From positions 1 to 60,776 of the forward strand of contig NZ_JARZAI010000040.1 in assembly GCF_029893355.1 (NCBI RefSeq): a stretch of DNA of 60,776 bases. Direction: 5' to 3'. Of this stretch, positions 1-7,957 are shown piece after piece. The position numbers and the translations under genes were made by a program. The DNA is from Kitasatospora sp. MAA4. GTDB lineage: Bacteria > Actinomycetota > Actinomycetes > Streptomycetales > Streptomycetaceae. The notes beneath the pieces were generated by a model. It had not been told where the DNA came from. It saw only the letters and a list, made by a program, of their open reading frames with translations, and searched no databases. Within the stretch, counting starts at the first letter, position 1; every line of letters begins with the position of its first letter.

Positions 1-135
1 GGCGTGCTGCGCCTCGGTCGCCTTCTCGCTCGGGCCGCGCCGCACCTGCTCACGCAGCTCGTGCAACTCGGCGACCCGGCCACGAGTATCGGCCGGCCCG
101 TCAGCGTCGGCGGGGGCCCCGTCCAGCACCGTCAT
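1..135 (-). CDS. acyl-CoA carboxylase beta subunit, N-terminal fragment
   Basis: Only the first 45 codons are present. The gene starts with ATG at 135 and runs off the left edge. The peptide begins MTVLDGAPADAD and continues with a charged helix ending SEKATEAQHA. This resembles the start of actinobacterial propionyl/acetyl-CoA carboxylase carboxyltransferase subunits, in which a GKLTARERI-like motif usually follows. A GGAG-type ribosome binding site lies just before the ATG. The protein would carboxylate a short acyl-CoA together with a biotinylated alpha subunit. The assignment rests on this N-terminal signature alone, because no catalytic region is visible. Confidence 0.65.
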   Translation of the reverse strand, partial: MTVLDGAPADADGPADTRGRVAELHELREQVRRGPSEKATEAQHA

Positions 136-556
136 CTCGAACTCCAAGGTATGAGGCGAGTGTCCGAGCAGTCGGTGTCGGCTTGTCTCCCCCGGCTGCG
201 ATTCGCATCTTCACCTATGACAGTACGAGGGGTGACCACTCGGTTTCGGCGTTGATTCCGTACAAGGTCAAGGCTGATTACATGTCGGAGCCGTACAGAA
301 GGGCTGCTGGGTACGGGTCGACAGGGGTCGACCCGGCGGTGGTGCCGAAGATCACTTCAGTGGCCATGTCAAGACCTGCCGGGGTGATCAGCTGATCGGG
401 TGATTGCGCAGCTCAGATCGGGTGCGGGGGGCGCGCGAGGGAGCTTGCGGCTGGCCGCGGGCGACGGCTGGCCCGGGTCGCCGGGAGCGGTACGGGGAGC
501 CGGGCCCGCCGATCGGGCTCGTAGGGATGCGCCAAAAAATTAGTAGAGAGCGCTGC
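136..556. other. intergenic region without a supported gene
   Basis: This 421-base stretch lies between the divergently read carboxylase start and the 3' end of the PLDc_N gene. A short open frame on the plus strand from ATG 282 would give a 37-residue peptide, but its codon positions show no convincing third-base GC bias and I do not recognise it. The promoter of the carboxylase gene should be in the left part. I see no RNA gene or strong terminator hairpin here. Confidence 0.5.
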
Positions 557-1039
557 TCAGGCCCTCGGCCGGCCCGTGCCGTCCTCGGGGAGCTCGTCCT
601 CCGGCCGGTCCGTGCCGCGCAGCTCCTGCTCGCGGCGGCGCAGGTCGGCCTCCCACTGGGCGAGCATCGCCTCGTGCTGCTTGTTCTGCCGGCCCAGCGA
701 GGCCAGGAAGGCGGGATCGTCGTCGGGCGCGAGGGGACGGGCGCCAGTGCGCTCGGCAGAGGCCTCGCCGGACTCGCCGGACGGCCACGACAGCCGCTCG
801 CCCGCGCGCACCCCGGCCGCACCACGCCGCCGGCCCGCCGCCAGCCAGGCGATCGGGCCGATCAGCACTTCGCCGAAGAGCAGAATGATGATCACCCAGA
901 CCACCTTGGGCAGGTGGCGCACCTCTTCTTCCGGCGTGGTCAGGCAGTCGATGAACGCCCAGAGCCACAGGCCGAACACGACGACGAACGGCAGCAACCT
1001 CAGCACGGCGCTCTCCCCGACAGCTGGCGGGCCTGACAA
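557..1039 (-). CDS. PLDc_N domain membrane protein
   Basis: The protein has 160 residues. An N-terminal hydrophobic segment (about 11-30, LLPFVVVFGLWLWAFID) is followed by a short acidic turn and a second membrane segment (about 45-67, VVWVIIILLFGEVLIGPIAWL). This pair is typical of the PLD-nuclease N-terminal (PLDc_N) family of small actinobacterial membrane proteins. The C-terminal half is charged and probably a cytoplasmic coil, with no phospholipase HKD motif, so it is not itself a phospholipase. It is divergent from the menaquinone decarboxylase gene at 1107. The start at MSGPP is likely. A start about 12 codons later, at MLRLLPF, is possible. Confidence 0.75.
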   Translation of the reverse strand: MSGPPAVGESAVLRLLPFVVVFGLWLWAFIDCLTTPEEEVRHLPKVVWVIIILLFGEVLIGPIAWLAAGRRRGAAGVRAGERLSWPSGESGEASAERTGARPLAPDDDPAFLASLGRQNKQHEAMLAQWEADLRRREQELRGTDRPEDELPEDGTGRPRA

Positions 1040-1106
1040 GGCCGCCGGACGGCAGCGGGGACCCTCTTGACCAGCTCAGGCTAGCGCGTACCCGATACTT
1101 GCTGGC

Positions 1107-2564
1107 ATGGCATACGACGATCTCCGCTCGTTTCTGCGGGCTCTCGAACGAGACGGTGACCTCAAGCGCATCAAGGCGGAGGTCGACCCCCATCTGGAGA
1201 TCGGGGAGATCGTCGATCGGGTCCAGAAGGCCAAGGGCCCGGCGCTGCTCTTCGAGAACGTCAAGGGCTCCTCGATGCCGCTGGCGATGAACGTCTTCGG
1301 CACCGAGCGCCGGCTCGCCAAGTCGCTCGACCTCAAGGGCCCGGAGGAGATCGCCGAGAAGATCGCCGGCCTGCTGAAGCCCGAGCTGCCGCACGGCTTC
1401 ACCGGCTTCCGGGACGCCTTCGGCAAGCTCGCCTCGATGGCCCACGTGCCGCCGCGCAAGGTCAAGGCGACCGAGGCGCCGGTCCAGGAGGTCGTGCTGA
1501 CCGGGGACGACGTCGACCTCGACGCGCTGCCCGCGCTCTTCACCTGGCCCCAGGACGGCGGGTCCTTCTTCAACCTGGGCCTGACCCACACCAAGGACCC
1601 CGACACCGGCATCCGCAACCTCGGCCTCTACCGCCTCCAGCGGCACGACAAGCGGACCATCGGCATGCACTGGCAGATCCACAAGGACAGCCGCAACCAC
1701 TACGCGGTGGCCGCCAAGCGCGGCGAGCGCCTGCCGGTCGCCATCGCCTTCGGCTGCCCGCCGGTCGTCACGTACGCGGCCACCGCGCCGCTGCCGGGCG
1801 ACATCGACGAGTACCTCTTCGCGGGCTTCGTGGCCGGCGAGCGGGTGAAGATGGTCGACTGCAAGACCGTCCCGCTCCAGGTCCCGGCGGACGCCGAGGT
1901 GGTCCTGGAGGGCTGGCTGGAGCCCGGCGAGATGCTCCCCGAGGGCCCGTTCGGTGATCACACCGGTTTCTACACGCCGCAGGAGCCGTTCCCGGCGCTC
2001 ACCATCGACTGCGTGACGATGCGCCGCCGCCCGATCCTGCAGTCCATCGTGGTCGGCCGGCCGCCGACCGAGGACGGCCCGCTGGGCAAGTTCACCGAGC
2101 GGTTCTTCCTGCCGCTTCTGAAGATCATCATCCCGGACATCGTCGACTACGACCTGCCCGAGGCCGGCGGCTTCCACAACTGCGTGATCGTCTCGATCGA
2201 CAAGAAGTACCCCAAGCACGCGCAGAAGGTGATGCACGCCATCTGGGGCGCCCACATGATGTCGCTGACCAAGCTGATCATCGTGGTGGACGCCGACTGC
2301 AACGTCCACGACTACCAGGAGGTGGCCTGGCGGGCGCTGGGCAACACCGACTACAGCCGCGACCTGTCCGTGGTCGAGGGCCCGGTGGACCACCTGGACC
2401 ACGCCTCCTACCAGCAGTTCTGGGGCGGCAAGGCGGGCATCGACGCGACCCGCAAGCTCCCCGAGGAGGGCTACACCCGCGACGGCGGCTGGCCCGAGAT
2501 GGTCACCTCCGACCCCGCCACCGCGGCGCTGGTCACCGAGCGCTGGAAGGAGTACGGACTGTGA
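1107..2564 (+). CDS. mqnL: UbiD-family menaquinone biosynthesis decarboxylase
   Basis: The protein has 485 residues, the full length for UbiD-type decarboxylases. It carries family stretches such as RNLGLYRLQRHDKRTIGMHW and EGPFGDHTGFYTPQEPFPAL. Members use prenylated FMN made by UbiX (present here at 11336) to remove an aromatic carboxylate. In actinobacteria this subgroup, often named after SCO4490, works late in the futalosine route on the naphthoate ring. The stop codon overlaps the GTG start of the next gene (UbiA prenyltransferase) by 4 bases, so the pair is translationally coupled. The pathway role comes from this neighbour and from mqnE in the same window. Confidence 0.88.
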   Translation: MAYDDLRSFLRALERDGDLKRIKAEVDPHLEIGEIVDRVQKAKGPALLFENVKGSSMPLAMNVFGTERRLAKSLDLKGPEEIAEKIAGLLKPELPHGFTGFRDAFGKLASMAHVPPRKVKATEAPVQEVVLTGDDVDLDALPALFTWPQDGGSFFNLGLTHTKDPDTGIRNLGLYRLQRHDKRTIGMHWQIHKDSRNHYAVAAKRGERLPVAIAFGCPPVVTYAATAPLPGDIDEYLFAGFVAGERVKMVDCKTVPLQVPADAEVVLEGWLEPGEMLPEGPFGDHTGFYTPQEPFPALTIDCVTMRRRPILQSIVVGRPPTEDGPLGKFTERFFLPLLKIIIPDIVDYDLPEAGGFHNCVIVSIDKKYPKHAQKVMHAIWGAHMMSLTKLIIVVDADCNVHDYQEVAWRALGNTDYSRDLSVVEGPVDHLDHASYQQFWGGKAGIDATRKLPEEGYTRDGGWPEMVTSDPATAALVTERWKEYGL

Positions 2565-3469
2565 GCACGACCGCCGAAGCGTTCGAGGCCCCGCCGAACA
2601 AGGCCAAGGCCTTCCTGCGCCTGGTCCTGATCGAGCACTCGGTCTTCGCCCTCCCGTTCGCCTACATCGCCACGCTGACCGCGATGTTCCTGGCCGACAA
2701 GCGGGTGCACTGGGGCGAACTGCTGATCGTCACCGTCGCTATGGTGAGCCTGCGGACCTTCGCGATGGCCGCCAACCGGATCATCGACCGCGAGATCGAC
2801 GCCCGGAACCCGCGCACGGCCGGCCGCGAGCTGGTCACCGGCGCGGTCTCGCTGCGCACCGCGTACACCGGCTCGGCGATAGCGCTGCTGGTCTTCCTGG
2901 GCGCGGCCGCGCTGCTCAACCCGCTCTGCCTGGCGCTGGCGCCGGTCGCGGTGGTGCCGATGGTGGTCTACCCGTACGGCAAGCGCTTCACCGACTTCCC
3001 GCACGCGATCCTGGGCCTGGCCCAGGCGATGGGCCCGGTCGGCGCCTGGCTGGCCGTCACCGGGTCGTGGTCCTGGGACGCGGTGGTGCTCGGTCTCGCG
3101 GTCGGCATCTGGATCGGCGGCTTCGACCTGATCTTCGGCTGCCAGGACGTCGCCGCCGACCGCGCGGACGGGGTGCGCTCGGTGCCCGCCCGCTTCGGCG
3201 TCGCCACTGCGCTGTACGGCGCGCGCGGCTGCCACGTCGTCACCACCGGCCTGCTGGCCTGGTACGGCGTGCTCACCCACGCGGGACCGGCCTTCTTCGT
3301 CGGGCTGGTCGTGGTGATCGCCGCGTTCCTGTACGAGCACTCGATCGTCAAGCCGGGCGACCTGTCGCGGCTCAACCGGGCGTTCTTCACCACCAACGGG
3401 TTCGTCGGCATCTCGCTCTTCGCCTTCGCCCTGCTCGACCTGATCCTGCGCGGCCTGCGGATCGGCTGA
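2561..3469 (+). CDS. mqnP: UbiA-family prenyltransferase for menaquinone (MqnP-like)
   Basis: This integral membrane protein of 302 residues has about eight hydrophobic segments. It contains both aspartate-rich prenyl-diphosphate motifs of the UbiA superfamily: NRIIDREID near residue 70 and QDVAADRADGVRS near residue 200. These coordinate magnesium and the polyprenyl diphosphate. It should attach the isoprenoid tail to a 1,4-dihydroxy-6-naphthoate-type acceptor. The GTG start overlaps the UbiD stop, making a two-gene operon that ends at a strong hairpin just downstream. Other UbiA paralogues prenylate haem or chlorophyll, but the UbiD coupling favours menaquinone. Confidence 0.88.
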   Translation: MSTTAEAFEAPPNKAKAFLRLVLIEHSVFALPFAYIATLTAMFLADKRVHWGELLIVTVAMVSLRTFAMAANRIIDREIDARNPRTAGRELVTGAVSLRTAYTGSAIALLVFLGAAALLNPLCLALAPVAVVPMVVYPYGKRFTDFPHAILGLAQAMGPVGAWLAVTGSWSWDAVVLGLAVGIWIGGFDLIFGCQDVAADRADGVRSVPARFGVATALYGARGCHVVTTGLLAWYGVLTHAGPAFFVGLVVVIAAFLYEHSIVKPGDLSRLNRAFFTTNGFVGISLFAFALLDLILRGLRIG

Positions 3470-3481
3470 GATTCCTTTGGG

Positions 3482-3524
3482 AGCCCCTGCGCGGCCGGTG
3501 CAAAATCCCGGCCGCGCGGGGGCT
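3482..3524 (+). terminator. terminator hairpin after mqnP
   Basis: AGCCCC plus CGCGGCCGG pairs with CCGGCCGCG plus GGGGCT around a short AAAAT loop. The stem is long, GC-rich and nearly perfect, starting 12 bases after the prenyltransferase stop. No U-run follows, which is normal for actinobacterial terminators. Confidence 0.7.
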
Positions 3525-3566
3525 TCTGCGCGATGATTCCGGTACCTGAGCCCGGAGGAGATCGCG

Positions 3567-3953
3567 ATGATCGGCACCCTGCAGTGCGTCCTTCTCGACT
3601 GTCACTACCCGGCCGCGCTGGCCCGGTTCTACGCCGCCCTGCTCGGCGGCGAGATCGACCGGCCGGACCCGCGCTTCGTGCTGGACGAGGACTGGTCCAC
3701 CCTGCACACCCCGACCGGCCCGGTCCTCGCCTTCCAGCGGGTCGCCGACTTCCACCCACCGCAGTGGCCCGACCCGGCCCACCCGCAGCAGTTCCACCTC
3801 GACATCGGCGTCCCCGACCTGGACGCCGCCGAGCGCGAGGTGATCGCCCACGGCGCCGCCCCGCTGCGCCGCGACACGACCTGGCGCGTCTACGCGGATC
3901 CGGCGGGACATCCCTTCTGTCTCGTCCACGAGCCCAGTTCTTCAACGCAGTAG
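3567..3953 (+). CDS. VOC/glyoxalase-fold protein
   Basis: The protein has 128 residues with the vicinal oxygen chelate pattern. The N-terminal strand MIGTLQCVLLDC is followed by helix YPAALARFYAALLGG. The second half contains QFHLDIGVPDLDAAE and ends DPAGHPFCLVHEP. Such proteins form dimers that bind a divalent metal and a small substrate (glyoxalase, dioxygenase or drug-binding types). The exact substrate cannot be read from sequence. An upstream GGAG ribosome binding site supports this ATG. A decayed copy of the C-terminus of a similar gene lies at 4839-4925, so the locus once held two. Confidence 0.8.
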   Translation: MIGTLQCVLLDCHYPAALARFYAALLGGEIDRPDPRFVLDEDWSTLHTPTGPVLAFQRVADFHPPQWPDPAHPQQFHLDIGVPDLDAAEREVIAHGAAPLRRDTTWRVYADPAGHPFCLVHEPSSSTQ

Positions 3954-4037
3954 CCTCGCAGGACACTCTCCGAGGGCTGACATCACCCGATGGAGTGGAT
4001 GTGATGAAGCCCTCGCCAGCTTCGCCGCCCGGCCCTC

Positions 4038-4065
4038 TTGCTGATGTGGCCAGACCGGCTAGAGT
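4038..4065 (+). promoter_or_regulatory. predicted promoter of the NYN-domain gene
   Basis: TTGCTG (4038-4043) and TAGAGT (4060-4065) are separated by 16 bases. Both are close to the housekeeping (HrdB-type) consensus. They lie about 90 bases before the GTG at 4157, and the hairpin at 4078-4111 would be in the 5' leader of the transcript. Confidence 0.5.
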
Positions 4066-4077
4066 GAGAGCACTCCT

Positions 4078-4111
4078 CCCCGCCGTCCGGGCTCAGCCCG
4101 CACTGGCGGGG
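4078..4111 (+). other. nested hairpin in the leader of the NYN gene
   Basis: CCCCGCC (4078-4084) pairs with GGCGGGG (4105-4111), and inside it GGGCT pairs with AGCCC. AT-rich sequence (ATTATTATTT) follows at once, so transcription could terminate or pause here before the coding region. It could instead be a processing site. This is inference from base pairing only. Confidence 0.5.
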
Positions 4112-4156
4112 ATTATTATTTCCCGGGACAGCTCAGCTCTCCGACCGGGGGATCGC

Positions 4157-4786
4157 GTGCCAGACCGCGTCGTCGTGTTCTTCGACTACCAGAACGTCTA
4201 CATGGGTGCGCGCCGTAGGTTCCACGACGCATGGGAACCTGCACCATGTGGGCAGTTCGACCCGGTGGAGTTGGCTCAGTACATCGCTCGGGACAGCCCT
4301 TTCGATCGTGAGTTGGCGCAGGTCCGTATCTACCGCGGGCAGCCGGATTCGACGAAGCAGCCGGGCTCGTACGGTGCGTCCCGCCGTCAGCACGCCCGGT
4401 GGCAGCGTGATCCTCTGGTCCATCTGGTGACACGGCCGCTGCGGTATCCGCAGAACTGGCCGAACCAGCAGCCTGGCGAGCGCCCGCAGGAGAAGGGCAT
4501 CGACGTACAGCTGACCCTCGACTTCGCGGTCATGGCGGCTCGGGGTCAGTACGACGTGGGGATCATGATGTCGACGGACACCGACCTCAAGCCTGCGTTG
4601 GAGTTCGTAGCAGACCTGACTCGTCAGGACGGGAAGCCGCGCGCGGAGGTTGCCGCCTGGTCAGCCGCCGGTCAGCACTCGCCTCGACTCTCGATCGCGG
4701 GCAAGCCGCCGCTGTACTGCCACTGGGTCGGAGAGGATATCTACCGTCGAGTGAAGGACACGACCGACTACACCAAGACACCGTAG
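4157..4786 (+). CDS. NYN-domain (PIN-like) putative ribonuclease
   Basis: The protein has 209 residues. The opening VVVFFDYQNVY gives the first conserved acidic/Asn motif of NYN domains, and MSTDTDLKPALEFV gives the acidic motif near the C-terminal third. EKGIDVQLTLDFAVMA lies between them. Together these match the metal-binding pocket of PIN-like nucleases. The target is unknown; relatives cleave structured or stalled RNAs. The GTG start was chosen because it directly precedes the first beta strand. The frame stays open far upstream, but that part overlaps the VOC gene in another frame. The codon bias is weaker than in neighbouring core genes, which suggests acquired DNA. Confidence 0.8.
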   Translation: MPDRVVVFFDYQNVYMGARRRFHDAWEPAPCGQFDPVELAQYIARDSPFDRELAQVRIYRGQPDSTKQPGSYGASRRQHARWQRDPLVHLVTRPLRYPQNWPNQQPGERPQEKGIDVQLTLDFAVMAARGQYDVGIMMSTDTDLKPALEFVADLTRQDGKPRAEVAAWSAAGQHSPRLSIAGKPPLYCHWVGEDIYRRVKDTTDYTKTP

Positions 4787-4838
4787 AAGCCCCCTGGCGC
4801 GAGGTTGACTTGGTGGATGTCCCACCGGGTGAGCAGCG

Positions 4839-4925
4839 ACTATCGGCGATCCAGCAGGCCTACTGTTCTGCCTCGTGCACGAGCCGGCTGAACCGGCTAC
4901 CGGTGCCGTACTGACAGATGACTGA
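4839..4925 (+). pseudogene. C-terminal remnant of a VOC/glyoxalase gene
   Basis: In one frame the sequence reads TIGDPAGLLFCLVHEP followed by a short tail and TGA. This closely matches the end of the intact VOC protein upstream (DPAGHPFCLVHEP). There is no open frame 5' of it, because a stop lies a few codons upstream. It is therefore the leftover 3' end of a second VOC gene, probably cut off when the NYN gene segment was inserted or rearranged. Confidence 0.65.
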
Positions 4926-5006
4926 TTCGGTTTCCTGTCACCTCCACCAGACTCAGGGCAGCGGACGGAACACCCCGGCCGCAGCAACGAGTTGCAGGAG
5001 CCCCAG

Positions 5007-5825
5007 ATGCCGTACTTCGAGACCACCGACGGAACCCGGCTCGCCTACGAGGACTACGGGACCGGCCGACCCGTCATCTTCAACGCGAGCTGGACGCTCA
5101 ACGCGGACATGTGGGAGCGCCAGATCCCGTACTTCGCGGCGCGCGGCTACCGCTGCATCGCACTGGACCGGCGCGGCCACGGCCGCTCCGAGCGCTCGTC
5201 GACCGGCTACGACCTGGACACCACCGCCGACGACCTGGCCGCCCTGATCGAGCACCTGGACCTGCGCGACGCGGTGCTGGTCGGCCACTCGATGGGCGGC
5301 GCGGAGGCGGCCCACTACCTGGCGCGGCACGGCGAGGACCGGGTCTCCCGGGTCGCGTTCGTGTCGGCGACCCTCCCGTTCGTGATGCGGACCGAGGACA
5401 ACCCGGCCGGCGTCCCGGAGGAGATCCTGGCCGCCGGTCTGGATGACCTGCGCCGCGACCGGCTGAACTGGTTCACCCGTCAGTCCCAGCTCTTCTTCGC
5501 CACCCAGCTGGGCAACGTGGTGAGTCCAGCGGCCATCGACGCGACCATCCAGCAGAGCCTGACCGCCTCACCGTGGGCCAGCGTGCAGCTCATGGACGCC
5601 CTGTGCCGCACCGACTTCCGGGACGGGCTGCGCAGGATCACCATCCCCGCCCTGATCATCCACGGCGTCGCGGACTTCTCCGCGAACATCGACCTGACGG
5701 CGAGGAGGACGGCCGAGCTGATCCCGGGCAACGTCTACAAGGAGTACCCGACCGCCGGCCACGGCCTGTTCATGACGCACGCGGACGAACTGAACGAGGA
5801 TCTGCTGAAGTTCATCGATGCCTGA
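5007..5825 (+). CDS. alpha/beta hydrolase
   Basis: The protein has 272 residues from the ATG at 5007, chosen because AGGAG lies six bases upstream. The fold is seen in DYGTGRPVIF, the nucleophile elbow VGHSMGGAEAAHYLA (catalytic Ser in GHSMG), an acidic residue in IIHGVADFSANI, and the terminal His in YPTAGHGLFMTHADE. RRGHGRSERS before the elbow is typical of the non-haem chloroperoxidase/arylesterase group. It probably hydrolyses an ester in the cytoplasm; the substrate is unknown. It is a single-gene unit. Confidence 0.85.
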   Translation: MPYFETTDGTRLAYEDYGTGRPVIFNASWTLNADMWERQIPYFAARGYRCIALDRRGHGRSERSSTGYDLDTTADDLAALIEHLDLRDAVLVGHSMGGAEAAHYLARHGEDRVSRVAFVSATLPFVMRTEDNPAGVPEEILAAGLDDLRRDRLNWFTRQSQLFFATQLGNVVSPAAIDATIQQSLTASPWASVQLMDALCRTDFRDGLRRITIPALIIHGVADFSANIDLTARRTAELIPGNVYKEYPTAGHGLFMTHADELNEDLLKFIDA

Positions 5826-5834
5826 CGCGATGGG

Positions 5835-5996
5835 TCAGCCGGTGTCCTGCTCGTCTGACTCGGTCCGATGGCGCGGACACCGGCAACTCGGCCAGTTGAG
5901 CGGGTCGTGCGGGGCCCAATCGGCCTCGACGACCTCACTCCACGACACTTCGACGCGCTCCCCGGCGGTGGTGAGCCGGTAGGTCCGGATGGTCAT
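5835..5996 (-). CDS. small hypothetical protein (53 aa)
   Basis: The ATG at 5996 is preceded by a strong GGAGGAG ribosome binding site four bases away, which fixes the start. The peptide starts MTIRTYRLTTAGERVEVSW and ends in a Cys-containing basic tail (WPSCRCPRHR). It has strong third-position GC, so it is very likely real. It lies convergent to the hydrolase and shares the minus strand with the 78-residue gene at 6132. I do not recognise the family. It may belong to the regulator/DUF397 locus to the right. Confidence 0.6.
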   Translation of the reverse strand: MTIRTYRLTTAGERVEVSWSEVVEADWAPHDPLNWPSCRCPRHRTESDEQDTG

Positions 5997-6131
5997 CGAA
6001 CTCCTCCGACGGCTCACGCGGTCAATCTCCCTCGCAGAGCGGACAGTTCGGCCACCCGAGCGGACATCGGCGGACCACCGGCCGTCCGGCCCTTAGCGCG
6101 ACCAACCAGCGCCTGGCCAAGCCCATGACAT

Positions 6132-6368
6132 TCACGGCTGCGCATAGTTGGCCCCCACCCGAACGACCTTGGCGAGCAGCAGGATCACGTCCGGCCGAGC
6201 GGCCCCGAGGTCGATGAGGTAGACCCCGGTCAGCTTGCCGGAGTGCCAGTCCACGCCGAGCGAGGGGAGGACGATGCCGGCCAGTTCGAGCGCGGCGATC
6301 AACTCGGCGAGGGCGTCGGCAACTTGCTGCCGCGCTTCGACCGTCCGCCGGTCGAGGTGAGATGCCAT
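6132..6368 (-). CDS. small hypothetical protein (78 aa)
   Basis: The start is the ATG at 6368, with GGAG seven bases upstream. A longer version from 6398 lacks a ribosome binding site. The peptide MASHLDRRTVEARQQVADA begins with an amphipathic helix, continues as a mostly helical/beta hydrophobic domain (LIAALELAGIVLPSLGVDW) and ends in ANYAQP. It is divergent from the XRE/DUF5753 gene, a position often taken by small companion genes in streptomycete regulator/DUF397 loci. No function can be assigned. Confidence 0.6.
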   Translation of the reverse strand: MASHLDRRTVEARQQVADALAELIAALELAGIVLPSLGVDWHSGKLTGVYLIDLGAARPDVILLLAKVVRVGANYAQP

Positions 6369-6495
6369 GGGGAGGCTCCGTTCGTAGAGGTTTGTCACCG
6401 ACTGTGCCTCAATCGTGGCTCTTCGGAGTTACTCTCGACAGTGGTACCGCGTCCCAGACCCTGGGATCGGGAGTTGCGAAAGGGGCCACCAGCCG

Positions 6496-7362
6496 ATGGG
6501 CTTCAAGCCGAACGACCTGTACCCGGAACGCTCGAACCGTGATCTCTATGGCTACGAGATCCGGTCGCGGCGCTACCGTGCCAACATGTCGCTCACGCGA
6601 CTGGCGGACATCCTGAAGTTCAGCAAGTCCCACCTGGCCCGCATCGAGACGGCCGAGTCCCTCCCGCCGCCCGGCCTCTCCGAGGCGTTGGACGCGGCGT
6701 TCGGGACAGACGGCATCTTCGTCCGCCTCTACCCGCTCGCAAGACGCGAGGAATTCCCGGACCGCTACCGGCGGTTCATGGATCTGGCGGCGAAGGCGGC
6801 GGTCCACGAGAGCTTTACCCTGGCTGTGCCGGGTCTGCTTCAGACAGCCGACTACGCGCGGGTCGCACTCCGTTCGGGAAATCCGCACGAGGCTGAGCAG
6901 GAGACCGACGACAAGGTCAGGGCTCGACTCAACCGCCAGGCGCGCATTCACGGACCCAGTCCGGCGCGCTACTGGTTCGTCCTGGACGAGTCCGCCCTGC
7001 GTAGACCGGTCGGTGACGCCAAGGTGATGTGCGATCAGATGGATTCGCTTCTGCGCAACATGTCCCGGTCTCACGTGACGGTACAGATCCTGCCGTTCTC
7101 TTCGGGAGTGCATGCCGAGATGGGCGGTTCGCTGACCCTCTTGACCTCCCCGGAACGCACGGTGGTCGCCTACCTTGAAGGCAGCCGGTCAGGGCAACTT
7201 GAAGAGGACCCGGGCACTGTCATCGCCTACCAGGAGTCATACGATCTCCTGAGAGCGCAGGCCTTGTCGCCCAAGGCCTCTGCGGCGATGATCAGAGCGG
7301 CAATGGAGGAGTACGAGCGCGATGCGACCCGACTCACAGCCCGCCCGGTGGCGGAAGAGTAG
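6496..7362 (+). CDS. XRE-family regulator with DUF5753 domain
   Basis: The protein has 288 residues. The N-terminal helix-turn-helix (about 15-75) includes YEIRSRRYRANMSLTRLADI and KSHLARIETAESLPPP. The rest is the DUF5753 domain, with ESFTLAVPGLLQTADYARV and the C-terminal segment YLEGSRSGQLEED. These are the usual parts of WhiJ-like regulators of streptomycetes, which are encoded beside small DUF397 proteins and affect development or antibiotic onset. The ATG at 6496 was chosen because it begins the conserved region after an AAAGGGG ribosome binding site. It overlaps the first DUF397 gene by 41 bases, so the six genes are probably one operon. Confidence 0.85.
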   Translation: MGFKPNDLYPERSNRDLYGYEIRSRRYRANMSLTRLADILKFSKSHLARIETAESLPPPGLSEALDAAFGTDGIFVRLYPLARREEFPDRYRRFMDLAAKAAVHESFTLAVPGLLQTADYARVALRSGNPHEAEQETDDKVRARLNRQARIHGPSPARYWFVLDESALRRPVGDAKVMCDQMDSLLRNMSRSHVTVQILPFSSGVHAEMGGSLTLLTSPERTVVAYLEGSRSGQLEEDPGTVIAYQESYDLLRAQALSPKASAAMIRAAMEEYERDATRLTARPVAEE

Positions 7363-7525
7363 CTACAGCAACAACGACGGCGGGGACTGCATCGAGGTCG
7401 ATGATGCGAACCCCGGCCGTGTCCGCGACTCCAAGAACCCCGGCGGCCCCTGCCTTCATTTCGCCCCCGCCGCCTGGCAGTTGTTCGTTACGGATGTTCG
7501 TGAAGGCAGCTTCGACTCAGTCTGA
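7322..7525 (+). CDS. DUF397 protein, copy 1
   Basis: This 67-residue protein contains the DUF397 core: WRKSSYSNNDGGDCIEV, VRDSKNPGG and the closing helix AAWQLFVTDV. Its ATG lies inside the 3' end of the XRE gene, so it is translationally linked to it. DUF397 proteins are small partners of XRE/DUF5753 regulators, in the family that includes the whiJ neighbours. The molecular action is not established. It is the first of five tandem copies. Confidence 0.85.
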   Translation: MRPDSQPARWRKSSYSNNDGGDCIEVDDANPGRVRDSKNPGGPCLHFAPAAWQLFVTDVREGSFDSV

Positions 7526-7536
7526 GGAGTGCGAAC

Positions 7537-7728
7537 GTGACGCGAGCCCGCTGGCGAAAGAGCAGCTACAGCAACCCTGATGGCGGCGACTGCATCGAAG
7601 TGGACGACGCGAACCCCGGTCGTGTCCGCGACTCCAAGGATCCAGACGGTCCTGGCCTCGGCTTCACTCCTGCTACTTGGCAGGTGTTCGTGGCAGGGGT
7701 TCGGGCCGGCGACTTCGACGCAGTCTGA
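7537..7728 (+). CDS. DUF397 protein, copy 2
   Basis: This 63-residue protein begins with GTG. GAGGAG of the ribosome binding site partly overlaps the stop of copy 1 in the pattern TCTGAGGAGTGCGAACGTG. The core WRKSSYSNPDGGDCIEV and DDANPGRVRDSKDPDGP is almost identical to the other copies. The ending (FVAGVRAGDFDAV) differs at a few residues. The 11-base gap and matching junction sequence show tandem duplication of the whole unit. Confidence 0.85.
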   Translation: MTRARWRKSSYSNPDGGDCIEVDDANPGRVRDSKDPDGPGLGFTPATWQVFVAGVRAGDFDAV

Positions 7729-7742
7729 GGAGCGCGACCACG

Positions 7743-7946
7743 ATGCGAAGCCACCCGCACCCCGCCTGCTGGCGGAAGAGCAGCTACAGCAACGCCGACG
7801 GCGGGGACTGCATCGAGGTCGATGATGCGAACCCCGGTCGCGTCCGGGATTCGAAGCACCCGGACGGCCCCCGCCTCGACTTCACCCCCGCCGCCTGGCA
7901 GTCGTTCGTCGCAGCTGCCCGAGAAGGCAACTTCGATGCAGTCTGA
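7743..7946 (+). CDS. DUF397 protein, copy 3
   Basis: This 67-residue protein starts at ATG 7743 with a slightly longer N-terminus (MRSHPHPACWRKSSYSN), like copy 1. GGAG lies in the preceding junction. Its core and the ending AAREGNFDAV place it closest to copies 1 and 5. A longer frame open from 7677 overlaps copy 2 and is not the true start. Confidence 0.85.
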   Translation: MRSHPHPACWRKSSYSNADGGDCIEVDDANPGRVRDSKHPDGPRLDFTPAAWQSFVAAAREGNFDAV

Positions 7947-7957
7947 GGAGCGCGAAC

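Noticed and set aside
182..395. Short plus-strand frame near the left edge
   Set aside because: No ribosome binding site, mixed codon bias and no recognised domain.
540..2402. A 620-codon frame opposite the UbiD gene
   Set aside because: Its peptide is His/Val/Arg-rich without any domain, and the other strand encodes a clear full-length UbiD protein. It is a mirror frame of high-GC DNA, as are the long frames at 9526-11325 (+), 17783-20425 (-), 28734-31700 (-) and 55954-57954 (-).
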